NCBI GenBank assembly: GCA_032622095.1
Contig: CP136062.1
Span: forward strand, 53,399,349 to 53,463,348
DNA: 64,000 bases
Direction: 5' to 3'
Source: Siphonodentalium dalli
Lineage: Eukaryota; Mollusca; Scaphopoda; Gadilida; Siphonodentaliidae
Shown here: positions 38,401 to 51,700 of the stretch, piece by piece
Position numbering within the stretch: position 1 is the first letter of the stretch
Layout of the letters: each line of letters opens with the position of its first letter
Position numbers and translations under genes: made by a program
The notes under the pieces: model-generated
The model's database searches: none
Told to the model about the DNA's origin: nothing
The model's input: only the letters and a program-made list of their open reading frames with translations

Positions 38401-41400
38401 AGCAGAAAATAAATGATTCGGCTCCAAATGGCAGGAAAATCCAAATTTACCAACACTTTTTCCTATAAAGTAGAGGTATGGTATGATGTGGCAATATTAA
38501 CACAAACAATCTTGGCAAATAAGTTAGAACTTCGCCACATCGTTCGCCTGACCAAAATCGTTAATTTCTGGAAAAAGTGACTGGTGGGTATCTTTCATCG
38601 TCGATTTGACAATAGCCACCACCATTCCGATATTTTTCACTATCAATTTCGTGAACAATATATGTTTCAACTTGTTCTACTGTGGGTAGGGGTACCCAAC
38701 CACTTTTGGCGTTTGGTCGCTGCGCTATTTAGTCTCAGTATATTATAATATTACTCGACATAAGCCAGGGGCCCGTGTATGTGCTTATGGGTGACGCATA
38801 TTGGGAGGGGGCCAAGTTACAAGCCCTTGTGGTTCTCGAGATGCGTACTTCAGGTAGGACGTTGAAAAAATCCTGAGCTCGATTTTGGTGGAAAAACTTA
38901 ATTAAAACATGTATTTGGCGCCTGAACGAAAATATCAATAATGACGACTGAATTCTAAACAACTAACAGAACAATTGACGACAAAATGGTGAACTTTATC
39001 TCTAAAACTACATGAACAATATGTTAACTTTCCCATTGTCGTGCTACACGTGATAAATAGTACCTATCCAGCGATGGCTTTGCAGACACCTGTGCCGGAA
39101 AAAATAAGCTTTGAAATTCCTACCAACAACAATATAAGCATGTCTGACTCTGAACTCCCCGAATATACTTTGGAAAACTCACAATCAAATAAGATAGTAA
39201 TTCGAAAACGAAAAAACAAAGTTGATGAATCACCTTTGGAACGTTCACAAAGACTAAGAAGATTTTCAACCAATGACATTGAATCTAACGATGACGATAG
39301 TGACTCAAACTTAGGTGCTTATTCTGATAGACCAAAATCACAAGTTTCCAACCTAGATTCTCAACAGTCAAACTTCGATGAATATTTGGCGAGCTCCTCG
39401 TGCAAAAAGAAATTATCGGATATATGTGAAACAACTTTATTGCCAAAACTTGAAGATCATATAAAACAACTCATAGAATCAAAACTCTACAACATTGTAA
39501 ACTCTGCTATTGAATCAGCATTACAAAATGCGTTACAAAATCTCCCCAAAACACTGGACGCAGCAATCAGTAAATCTCTCGAGACATCTCACCAAGATGT
39601 AATCACTCTAAAACAAGAAATGACGGGAGTGCAGAAAGAAGTGAAAAATCTACGTGACATGAATCAAGTCCTTCTGAATAAGATTCGTGACCTGGAACTC
39701 AATAACAATGAAAAAAACGAAAGACTCGAACAACACGGACGTGGAAACACTCTACGATTCTTGAACTTTCCAGTGCCAGATAATATTAAATTTCCATGGA
39801 AAATTAACACAAGATCTCTTGTGATAAAGTTCTGTAAGGAAAAACTGTTCATTGATATTAAGCCTCACGACATAGACAAATCACATCCCTTGGGAAGGAT
39901 TAGACTCATCACCCGCAAGTCGCACTCTTCGGATACTAGTTCTACCGGGACTGAAAACAATAACACTGTGCCTAACAAATCTGCACAAACAAGAGTGATA
40001 AATTTAATAGTTAGATTCACCACTTATTACACCAGAGAAACTATCTTCAAAGTAAAAAAAAATCTAAGAGGAAAGTCAAGTGTGGTAATAGTTGAAGACT
40101 TAACCTATCTCGGCAGGCTGTGATGGAATCATTATTCAACTTGAAGAAGTCATCTGACATTCATTCTTGTTGGTCCAATGAAGGAAAATCTTCTTCAAAC
40201 TGAAAGAGGACTCTAAAAAGACCATCGTCGACATCAACAAACCTGTTGATGACCAAATTAAGGCCGTCAAATTGTCAGCAGAACAAACTAAATGAACCAC
40301 TTGTTATATTGATTCGAAACTTAAATTCAATATATTTTGCATTTGTAAATGAAGACAATGGAGCATTATTCAACATGTAGAAGTCATCAGACATTTATTC
40401 TTGTTATTCCTATCTCCTCCTTATGTTAAGGATTTATCCAACACCTTTTTTCTTTACTTTTTTGCCTATAGTTGAGGATAGTTGAGAATTTATTTCAGCA
40501 TATTTGTTGCATATGGTCATCACATCTCAATATATCCTGAACTGACTCTTCGACTTTTATGCCTACGTTTATGTACTCTACACTTGTTTTATCGAGTTTA
40601 ACAGCAGACACTCAGTCTCGTAGCCTTGTTTTACATATGAATTGGTGTTACTTAATCGTCCGATCTATCTAATTCATTTGGTATATTATTGCTCCACCAA
40701 ATTGAAATTGTTCGTTAACGTGTTAATCATATTTCCTTAGTATTAAATGTAAATACTAAGTATTAAGTGGTAGAAGAAATTATTATTATTATTTTTTTTT
40801 TTTTAAATATTTTCTATAAAATAAAAAAAAATAAACATTTTGTTTTTGTTTTTTTGTTGTTTTTTTTGTTGTTTTTTGTTGTTTTTTTGTTTTTTGCGCT
40901 GAAAATCCATTTATTCTCACTAATGGAAGTCCATTTAAATCGATGCCAAAATCTATCTTAGTATATGCTAGCTTCCACCTTCAAATCTTGAGCTCCGTCC
41001 ATTAAATGGCCATGCACCGTTGGCCTATTGTTGTATATATGTTATTTTTTGTATGTTATTTGTTTAATGTTTTAAAAGACAGAGATTGTCTTGAAACTTC
41101 CACCGCCACCACCCAATATTATCTTAAAGAGATGTGGTTCTCTGCTTTGGTGTTCTTCACTCGAAATATATTGATGCCCTTGTTAAATCTTGATCTAAAT
41201 ACCATTACTCATGGGAGTTAGTATTGAACAATACCGGGCATCGATTGGCTGTTTTAATCTGGCTTGTTTCAATGGTATACATTCCCTGATAATTAAAGCT
41301 GCTAATTTGTCAATAAGTTTACCCATCAGGATTAAGACTATAAGATTTATACCTGTTATAGCATGTCTTCTGATTTTATGTGGAGATATTCACCAGAACC

Positions 41401-44400
41401 CCGGACCGACTTGTACATCCTTACAAGATGAAAAATATCTGTCAATCTTTCATTATAACATTAGGAGCATACGTAACAAACTAAATTCAGTTATAGATTA
41501 TATTAATGAATATGATGTCCTATGCTTTACTGAAACACACATAGACAGCTCTTATTCTTCCACTAATATTTCCCTTCCAAATTATACCGGTCCCATTAGA
41601 AATGATTTTTCTAGCCATGGTGGAGGAATTGCAGTCTATTTTGCTAACCACCTTGCTTTTCTACGCATCAACTTTTATGAGTTTGACTCCACTGTCATGT
41701 GGTTTAAATTGTTCTCAAAAGGCTCAAGTTATTTATTATGCATCTCCTACCGCTCCCAACAATTTTGTGACCCGCAGTATTGGGACCTCCTTGATTTGTC
41801 TATTGCCACTGCTCTTGATGAGAATCTTCCATTGATAATCTTAGGTGACTTAAATTCTGATGCTTTAGATCCCTCATCAAAAGTTAAAGAAATTACCGGT
41901 GCTTACCATCTTCGAAATCTAATAAATCTCCCAACACGCGTATCTAACACAACACAAACACTTCTGGACCCCATCTTTGTGAGCGACGAAATTGTTTCCT
42001 ATTATTCCGATGTAATGGACCTTAATGTCTCTGATCACTTAGCTGTTGTTGCCTACATTGCCTATGACTATAGAAAGCAGGGATCATTTTATCGAACAAT
42101 CTGGAATTATAAGTTAGCCAATTTTGATGGTGCAAAAGAAATGATAAGAAATTTTGAGTGGGCTGTCCTATTCAATTCAATTTCTGACCTAAATGAAGTA
42201 GTACTTACATTTACGGATAATATACCAACGAAAGAAGTACTCATTCGTACCAATGATAAACCATGGTTTAATTCAGAGATTAGAAGAGCTATTAGAAGTA
42301 GGGACCGTTTTCGGAAAAAAGCATTAAGTACATGCAGAGATCATGATTGGCAGAAATATCGAAAAGCCCGTAACTCAGTAAATAATGCAAAGAAATATGC
42401 CAAGTCAAAATTTAATGAAAAACTTCAAGATTCAATGAAATTGAACAACTCTTCAAAATTTTTTGGCATATTATCAAAGACCTGTTAGGAAAATCATCCA
42501 GAAATGAAATTCCACCATTGAAGGGTAAAGATGGGAGGTTAATTTTCAGTGAGGTAGAAAAGGCTATTCTCCTCAATGACTATTTTATCTCAAATTCGAT
42601 CTTAGATGATCGAGACTGTATGCTTCCTGAATTCACTAATAAATGCGAAACAAAAATTTCTAACATAGATATTACCACTGAAGATATTATCAGTGCAATT
42701 AAAGGTATGAAACCGAATAAGGCACATGGCCACGATAACATCTCGGTTAAAATGATACAAGGCACAGCTGAAGATATAGCTTTGCTAGCTCTTTCAATTA
42801 TATTTAAAAAGTCACTTGAAATAAATAAGTTCCCCAAGTTCTGGAAACGAGCTAATGTGATTCCAATTCATAAGAAGAATGATCGTGCAGAAGTCAGCAA
42901 CTATCGACCAATATCACTTCTCCCTTCTCTAAGTAAGGTATTTGAACGCGTGATTCTCATCCATTTGGCTAAGCACTTTTCTAAGAATAATATTTTATAC
43001 AAATTTCAATCTGGATTTATCCCCGGCCATTCTACCACATACCAGCTTCTGGAGGTATACCATTCTCTGAGCCAGGCTCTTGATAGCCAACTGACTACTT
43101 GTGCAATATTTTGTGATATATCTAAAGCTTTTGAGAGAGTCTGGCACAGAGGATTAGTTTTTAAACTGGAACAATATGGAGTAACTGGTCCCTTGCTTGC
43201 ATGGTTAGAAGACTATCTCCAAAATAGAGAACAGCGTGTGTTAGTGTCAAATAATTACTCTAGTTTTCAAACTGTTGCCTCGGGAGTGCCCCAGGGCTCA
43301 ATTTTAGGCCCTTTTTTGTTTTTAATATATATTAATGACTTGTCTGACACAATTGATTCCTTTACTCGAATGTATGCAGATGACACTTGCTTCATCAGCA
43401 CCGGAATCTCTATCGATGAATGTACACATAAACTTGATCTTGATCTTATGCGTATCTCTCAATGGTCTAAGCAATGGCTAGTAACTTTTAATGCCAGCAA
43501 GACAAAGAGTATGAATTTTTCTTTAGTCTCAAGTAACAACACATTGGACTTAACCCTCGATGAGGACCAGATAGATATGATTAATTGCCATAAACATCTA
43601 GGATTTAATATACAATCAAATTTAAAATGGAATAGTCATATAAATGAAATATGCAATAGAGTTTCTAGTCGTATTTCCCAATTAAGAAAACTCAAATTTA
43701 CACTAAATAGGAAAACCCTTGAAATTATGTACAAAACCTATGTCCTTCCATTAATGGACTATGGTGATGTTGTTTGGAACAATGCTAGTGATACACTCAA
43801 AATGAAACTTGATCGCTTACATATGGATGGGGCCAGAGTTGTGTCAGGCTTAACTAGGTCTGTATCTGATACTAGACTCCTTACTGAAGTTGGGTGGCCA
43901 TCATTAGAAAACAGACGAAAATATCACAAAATACGTATATGGCATAAAATTATGTCCGACTCACACGAGGTCCCCAGTTTTCTCACAGATATAGTTCCAC
44001 CTTTTATTAATGAGAGTACAAACTATGCATTCCGCAACAAGATGCTAATTCGCACATTCAAACATAACACAGCCCATTTTGAAGGTACCATCTTTCCTGA
44101 AATGGCTATCTCCTGGAATTCTGTTTCGTCTAAAATAAAAAAACCGACTAAAAACAAGGTCCTTGAAAGTATGTACAAGTCCGCACACATGAAAGCAATT
44201 CCACCTCCACTGTATTACTATGCCGGCCGCCGAAAATCTAATATTAATCATTGCAGGCTTCGAAATAACTGTAGCGATCTTAATTTTGACAAATTTAAAA
44301 ATCATATTTCAGTATCTATGAATTGTCAATGTGGTCACCCCTGTAAAGATGCTGTACATTACTTCTTCCAATGCCCCCTATATCTAACAGATAGACATGT

Positions 44401-47400
44401 TTTATTTCAGAAGTTAAATAGAGCCAATATCAGGATTGCAAATATCAAAGATCTGCTTTTCGGCCTAACTGATCTTGATTATGACAAAAATGAATATTTA
44501 TTTAAAATGATACAATCCTATTTAGATTCAACAGGCAGATTTGGATAAGCAGAGATAAATGCCAAAATAATAAAACAAATAATATTATCCACTGGCACGA
44601 TTAATTTTGCAGCACGATTAACTGATTATTGATTGATGATGACCGAATGATTAATTTGTTTTTGTTTTTTCTATGTTTTTCTTTCATTCTTATCCTTTGT
44701 TTAGATAGCCAGTCAACTTGTCCTATTACCAACTTGATAACTCAACTAAAGCCAATTCTTGTTTTATTTCTAGTGAAGAATATAGGCAGTGAACCACACC
44801 AAACTAAATTAAATTTAACCGACTAAGAGCTCCATTTAAGAATTACATTTAAGAATTACATCCCCCTACCTTTGGAATTATTTTATTGATACTACATACA
44901 TATAAAAAAAAAAAAACATAGTAATGATAATGAAATTTCTTCAGCTTTTTGACCATTATGTCTACACAACTCATCTTGAGACCAAAATGTAATGAATCAG
45001 TATTCTCCGTTCATATAAGGGATAGGAGCTTCTTTAAGTTCTGTAACTTGTGCTCCGATCCCTTTATCGCCTCTCATCCTTATTCACCAACTGTATTTTC
45101 TTTATTTGTATTTTGTTTATTGATTGAGGGATAATAAAATATGTTTAAATCATAGTTTGGGTTAATAAATATTTCAAAATTATTATGAATATAAATGAAG
45201 TTAATGTATTTCATCAATTATAACAGCATTATATGCATGCATGCGTGTATTCATGTTTCCGAGTTTGCTGAATAAAATAATTTGTCCGCAATTTTGAAAG
45301 TTATTTAGAGTTCACGTGTTTTCACGAAAATAATAGTAAAAATAAGGAAAAACAACAGAACAGTTCTTATTCCAAAGTGTATAACTAAGAGAGGAAGAGA
45401 GAATGTATTCATTAATATATATGTTTTTGAAGCACATATGCCAAGTAACAATTAAATTGTGAACAATATACAAAGTTTGGTATATTTGGCATAAAAATAA
45501 AATGATTAAAGTTAGAATTTGGTCTCGTTGCTATGGTAATTTTAATTGCATAGCAACTGTGGTTATGGACAACACATTTGACAACCTAATCAACGTGAGG
45601 GGAATGGGGAGGGAACCTTTAATGTGGACACAAAGTTTCTGGCGGTCTTTGCCCTTTCTCTCTAAAATGGTATAAAAAATGTGTTTTAGTCCAATTTATG
45701 CAAATTTGGCATATATAATTTGAACTTGACCTTTGACCTTGACAGAGTTAACTAGAAAATTGCCAACAATGATTTTATTTATCGGGGTATCCCATAGCAC
45801 ATTATTAATATTGTTGGCGTATGGTACTAAAAATGTTTAGCAAAAATTGTTCTAGCCATCATTTATCTGACCTGCCTCCTGACTATTAGCCGAATCCACG
45901 GCGCAACGGCAAAATTCGGAGGAAATGTCCCTCAACTGGCGAGTCCGGATTCGAGTTAAATAATAATTGAAACGTGTTACTTTTCGCTGTGGACACCAAT
46001 AAATGTCCGTGCTGAACTGTGGGCGTATACCCAAGTAATCAAGACAGATCTGTATGCCAGACCAATTGGATAGTTGGTTCTAATGACAGTTCGATGGGTG
46101 TGTTTTAAGTTAGATAATATTCTCAGCATCGGGTAATCGGTCAAGAATCAACTCGGCGCAAGCGCCTCGTCGATTCTTTTACCGATTACCTCTGCTTCGA
46201 ATATTATCCATTACAGAATGCCACTCACCAACGAAATGTGACGACTATTTACTGCGTAATTACAACTACAATCCGTGTTCAGTGGTCCTCCTAATTTGTT
46301 ATGATGTTTGGTATGTCCCGCATACAACTATTATTTGGGACAGTAAACACTTGCGTGTGTGATAGACATATGTGACCACTGGGCTGCCCTCTTTGTCACT
46401 AATTTCTCATTTTATACATTCATATGACACAGTAGCCATTTGCGTGTGAGATAGACATAAGACCAATGTGCTAGAACATTTGTATCATGTGTATACCATT
46501 TATCTTTCACTCCGACGCTCTGTCTTAGCCCTGTGATTGAATTGTAAACTTGTACATTACTTTGCGCAATGTATATTCCCTAAAAATTCGTATATGGACT
46601 GTTAAATAAATTATGTCAGCGTTTGTCCAGCGATTTACTCGATGATAAATATGTTGCTTCCCGCACCATGACAGGTGTTGAATATTATCCACGACAAAGA
46701 GAATAGGCCTATATCTAGTTGTACATTATTCCCGTATGGTACATCTTAGTGTAGACACCCACAATTTCTATGAACTTCGTCTGATGCGTCAAACCCTGTT
46801 TCCTATTCTGGAGGCGATTTTTTTTCGAGATGAACCGTACTAAATACCAGCTACCAATCTGTGTAAGGGTGGCAAGGCAATATTTTGTAGAACAAACCCC
46901 ATAGTTCGAAAAGTGATAATTACAAGAAAACGTTGTCTAAATATGATCGCACGTGTATACATAACTAATGATGTCCGTCTCAATTTCATCATGCAACGTT
47001 TTTTTTATGGTATTCCCATAACAATGTACATGATTAGCCACATGGTACGTCGACTCATAATTTTCTCGAATGTGCGGCAAGATATCACACCTGGTAATTT
47101 CAGCATTCGATTTTGTTCTATATTTTCCAATTAAAGCTATTAGAATAATGTGCTATCCTGGGAAATTATATCGGATACTTCACAAATCGGATATCGATAT
47201 AATATGTTTTCAAGAGTTCTAGCGTTTAAATTTAAAAATCGCGAAAAATGTTGACCGAAGACAATTGAACACTTATATGTATGGGACAAGATTCATATTG
47301 GTCAAGTTACAATCGTATAAATCCAGCTATCACATGTACAGTATGAGACGAAAACATTATTTTCAAATATATATCTGCTTCTACATATATATATACACTA

Positions 47401-48687
47401 GAAGTTGACCCGACTTCGTCCGGGCTATTCAAAAACCAAATTTCAAGTCGATTGCTCCACCCGTTTCCGAGATCTGGTCTGCGCATGCGCGAAGCTGGCG
47501 TCGCACGGGCTCGGCGACCCGATAAAATTCGTATCCGGGGCAAGATACATTCACATACCAAATTTCAAGTCGATAGCTCCACCCGTTTGCGAGATATATA
47601 GCCCAATGTCATTTGCGGATACCTCGGCCGGTGATGAGTTAACGCGACATCGGCCGGTTAAGAGTTAACGCGATCACGTCACGATATGTTGATGGCGTAA
47701 TATATTTACGCAATGATTTTCGATGAGCGAAGCATGGTCCTGCGTTCCTCCCGATAATTAAGGTAGAAACTTTAAACGTACACAGGCGTGTGATGCATCA
47801 TTGGAAAGATGAAGCGCCACAGATTCTAACCGTGCAAATTATATGACTGGCAATTTATTATTCGCGCTATATCGAATCGATTTGTGAGCACCGAACTGAA
47901 ATATATTAGCGCAAAACGGCGTAAAAACAGATTTGACCTCGGCACGTGAAAAGTTGACCTCGGATCTGAAAATCAATAGGCCTATGTTACTCCTGACCCG
48001 AAAGTACCCCCACATACCAAGTTTCATCGAAATCGGATGGGCCATTTTCGAGTCCATCGATTACACACACACAGACAGATACACACACACACAGATCTTT
48101 CAAAATATATAATAGACTAGAAGGTGACCCGACTTCGTCCGGGCTTTGACCTTGAATTGTCCATTTTGAAGGTCAAGGTCAAGTGGGGTCACGATTTGAC
48201 CAGTCCAAAAACACTGCCCGGACAAAAGTACCCGACAAACGTGCCCGTCGACATCCATCCGGTTTTACCCGATTTGACCTTGAATTGATCATTTTGAAGG
48301 TCAAGGTCTGGTCGGGGTCACGATTGGACCCGTTCAAAACAATCGGTGAACAAAAGTAACCCCACGTATCAAATTTCGTCGAAATCCCATCAAAATTGGC
48401 GATTTGACCTTGAAGTTACCCGATTTCAAGGTCAAGGTCACGTCGCACGGGCAAATGAATATGCTTATGAGACTCGCCATAAGAAAGTACCCCACATACC
48501 AAGTTTCATCGAAATCCCGTGATATTCGGGCGTTTGACCTTGAAATGACCCGATTTCAAGGTCAAGGTGACGTCGCACGGACAAATTAATATGCCTATAT
48601 TCGTTCCTGGCCGAAAATATCCCCACATACCAAGTTTCATCGAAATCGGCTGGGCCATTTTCGAGTCCATCGATTACAGACAGACAG

Positions 48688-48718
<31 letters not shown>

Positions 48719-51700
48719 TCTTCCAAAATATATAATATATTAACTGTACATTCGCTGTGCGACATGCAGCCTATAGATGCACATTGTCAAACAGTGCTTC
48801 GTCTATCCTACACGTACATGTACTCTCTGTGTATCATGCCTTACCTGCGCTCTCGTGTACCTTACTCGTATTTAAATTCGCGCAGTTGATTTTTTCTCTC
48901 AGTTGTTAATTCGCGCAGCGTGCTTCGCGAATTAAAAACTAACAAACCTATTTTCATATAAGTCTTATATCTAAAGTCAGTTTCATTTGTTAATCGTTCC
49001 TAAAGATACCCGTGTTTATTAAAGACCACTACCACGAATATTTACATCGGGTAGAAAATAACTACATCAACATTTGCTTGCATGTTTATATAATCCAAAT
49101 AGTCATTGTGATATTTTTGGACATCATTAAAAATTAACTAGAAGGAAGTAAAAACCCCCAAAAATGTAACGCGGAGTATTTACCGCCTAACGTAACGGTT
49201 TCGAGATTTGTTGGCCGCATGTTAATACGAGAAAACCATAGTCAGAAATGGTAACGCGCTCAATATCATATATTAGAGACCTTTCGCATCCTCACGTTTA
49301 CGATTACGAATACGGATAGCTATTCGTAGTCGTAAGCCTATCCGTATGGCCAAAAAGTCCTTTCGCAAAACGATTACGCGTAAGAGTTTTGACGAACACG
49401 TACGATTATTATTTCGTACCACTTGTACAACCCAAAGCGTGTGTTTGGTATACAGTCCCTTAATACTTCACTTATCGTCTCATTTGCAACATTGCGATAA
49501 TCATGACCTGTTATTATTGTCAATAATTCGACCAGTCACAAAGTACGACCCGGGATTCTCGTGATATATTGTGGCAATACAGGTATAAATGCCAGGTCAT
49601 ATGAGGTGGAAATACAGTTCGTTGTTAGCATGGATGACCAGATAGACGTTATGCTGATGAGGAAGAGGGGTTCCTGAATTTGGACCTCACATCAACCACG
49701 ACGCCCTCGTTCAAGCCCCTTCATGTCCGCGATTTGATTTCAATGCGATTTCGGCGTCACCTCTTTGGGTTTAGGAAATCCGACATAAGGTTGTGAGCTC
49801 GCTGATGTGCATCACTTCTGATTTGTTACTACCAAATCGAAACAAAGTCGACACGGTAGAAGCGATGTGCATCAAGTTGCTTTTTTGTCAGATATTTGAC
49901 AAACCGGCAAAATTTCGTTGAACAAAATGTTGATAAATAACAGGTTTTGGGTAATTTTATAATATAGTTGACTGTGGTTAGCATTAATGTTGAGCAATTA
50001 CTCGATTCTGATAACAGAAGCGGCATTTCAAAAAAATATTGTTGTTGGAATCTGATGATATGGGGACATCTAATCGGATTGAGTACCTTTAAATGCCGCA
50101 TTTGTGCGTGTTTTTTAAATTAAAAATAAATGCAAAGAACAAACCTGACAGAGACTGCTGAGCTCTGGTGATGTCGGTGGGTGTGCCAAATATTCTTTTA
50201 GTTACGGTTCAGGAGCAGAAATTACTACTTACCAGTTGAATCGGGATCCATGGTATAGGTTCAGATTACTCAGACAGAGTAATTTATATAACTTAGAAGT
50301 TAGAACTCGGTTATGAATTCCATGTAATTTTAAATGCCCTGCATTACAGACTCTACGAGAGAGACATATAAAACCCAACTTCTACCGAAAACCGAATATT
50401 ATTAAATTGAATGAACTATTCAATTCGGGAAAGGTTAAGAGAACACAAAATCTTTCACTTTCAGTAATAGGGTTATGCCATTCTTTAGGCTCTCATGAGG
50501 CATTCTATAACTGCACACGTTAGGACACGACTATGGGTTGTTGAATTAAATAATTGTTGAATTTCACTTTAAATTGTGTACTATCTTGCACATAATAATC
50601 ACCCAAAACTCCTCATGCATCGCACACTATAAACTGTATTTTTGGCGACTGGTATCATAGTGCACTCCTCTTACTGTAAAGTGTTCTGTCGCAGCCAGCG
50701 ATGGCTATCCGTTGTGAATAGCGATCTTATTTCGAGGGAAGCTCGTGATTCACGACGACGAGTACATTGATTGACAATCTAAACAGCATATCGAGGTCGT
50801 AGCTCAATACAACTGGATGGTTTACATGATATACATATACAGTCTCGAACGGAGTAAAGTGATATATTGCAGAAAATAAATTTCAGGTGTTATTTGAGCT
50901 TATTAGAAACCATGAAATCGTAACCGTTTTTACGGATAGTAAAATACGAGAACGATTAGAAAGTACACAAAGGTTGGTGACGTAGTACCCTATCCGTATC
51001 CGTAATCGTAAACGTGAGTTTTGCGAAAGGTCTCTATTATATACCCATGATTGTAATTATAGAATATAAAATATATTGGTTTCACGAATGACCAACTCAT
51101 AGAATTAATCGCCTTGCACTTCTTGGCATCCGAATAACAATTGAAATTGAAATTCACAACTACACCTTTTACCGGATACGGCATCCTGGTCGCAGTTCGA
51201 CTTTTAATCCGTCCAAAAATTCCCATTCTATAAATAAAACGCCCATGCGCCCACTGTATACCAAGAAACAGCGAAACATTATACACGCGGAGCGCGAAAT
51301 AATTGTCTATTAATTCCAACCTTTCATTATATCCGTATATCATATTAACATAGTCCTCTTATACGTATATAATATTAACATAGTCCTCTTATGTGCCTTG
51401 TTTTGGTTAAACTTAGGAGTCGTACTACTTTTCGCTCATTTTTAGGTGTGCTAAAAATAGTACTGCGCTAATTTAAATACAAAGTGGATACATAATATAT
51501 AATTATACGAGTAAGGAAAAGACGAGTAAGGTATCTCTTCTCACCCATAAGTGGAACTCATACATAAAAAATAATATTCGTTGTTATGAATGAACATAAG
51601 ATTACTCTCTCTCTTTCTCTCTCTCTCTTTCTCAAAACATCAGAAAGTGAAACAACAACAACAACAACGACGACGTCGACAACAACAACAACGTCAACAA

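Larger units (their letters stand above)
39074..45145 (+). mobile_element. Nearly complete APE-type LINE (Jockey/CR1-like group)
   Basis: It has ORF1 (39074-40295), a 0.9-kb T-rich spacer, ORF2 (41211-44548) with endonuclease and reverse transcriptase, and a 3' UTR ending near AATAAA at 45134-45139. All catalytic motifs are present, with only three single-base frameshifts visible, so the insertion is fairly young. It sits in sense orientation within the FReD gene's intron 2. Clade placement within the Jockey/CR1 group is by motif style only. The exact 5' end and target duplication were not resolved. Confidence 0.85.

Noticed and set aside
40767-40961. Hydrophobic open frame (Ile/Phe/Leu/Val runs)
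   Set aside because: Translation of a T-rich low-complexity tract in the LINE spacer.
46112-46209. Rho-independent terminator or riboswitch
   Set aside because: Long hairpin in eukaryotic intronic DNA; a MITE-like palindrome is simpler.
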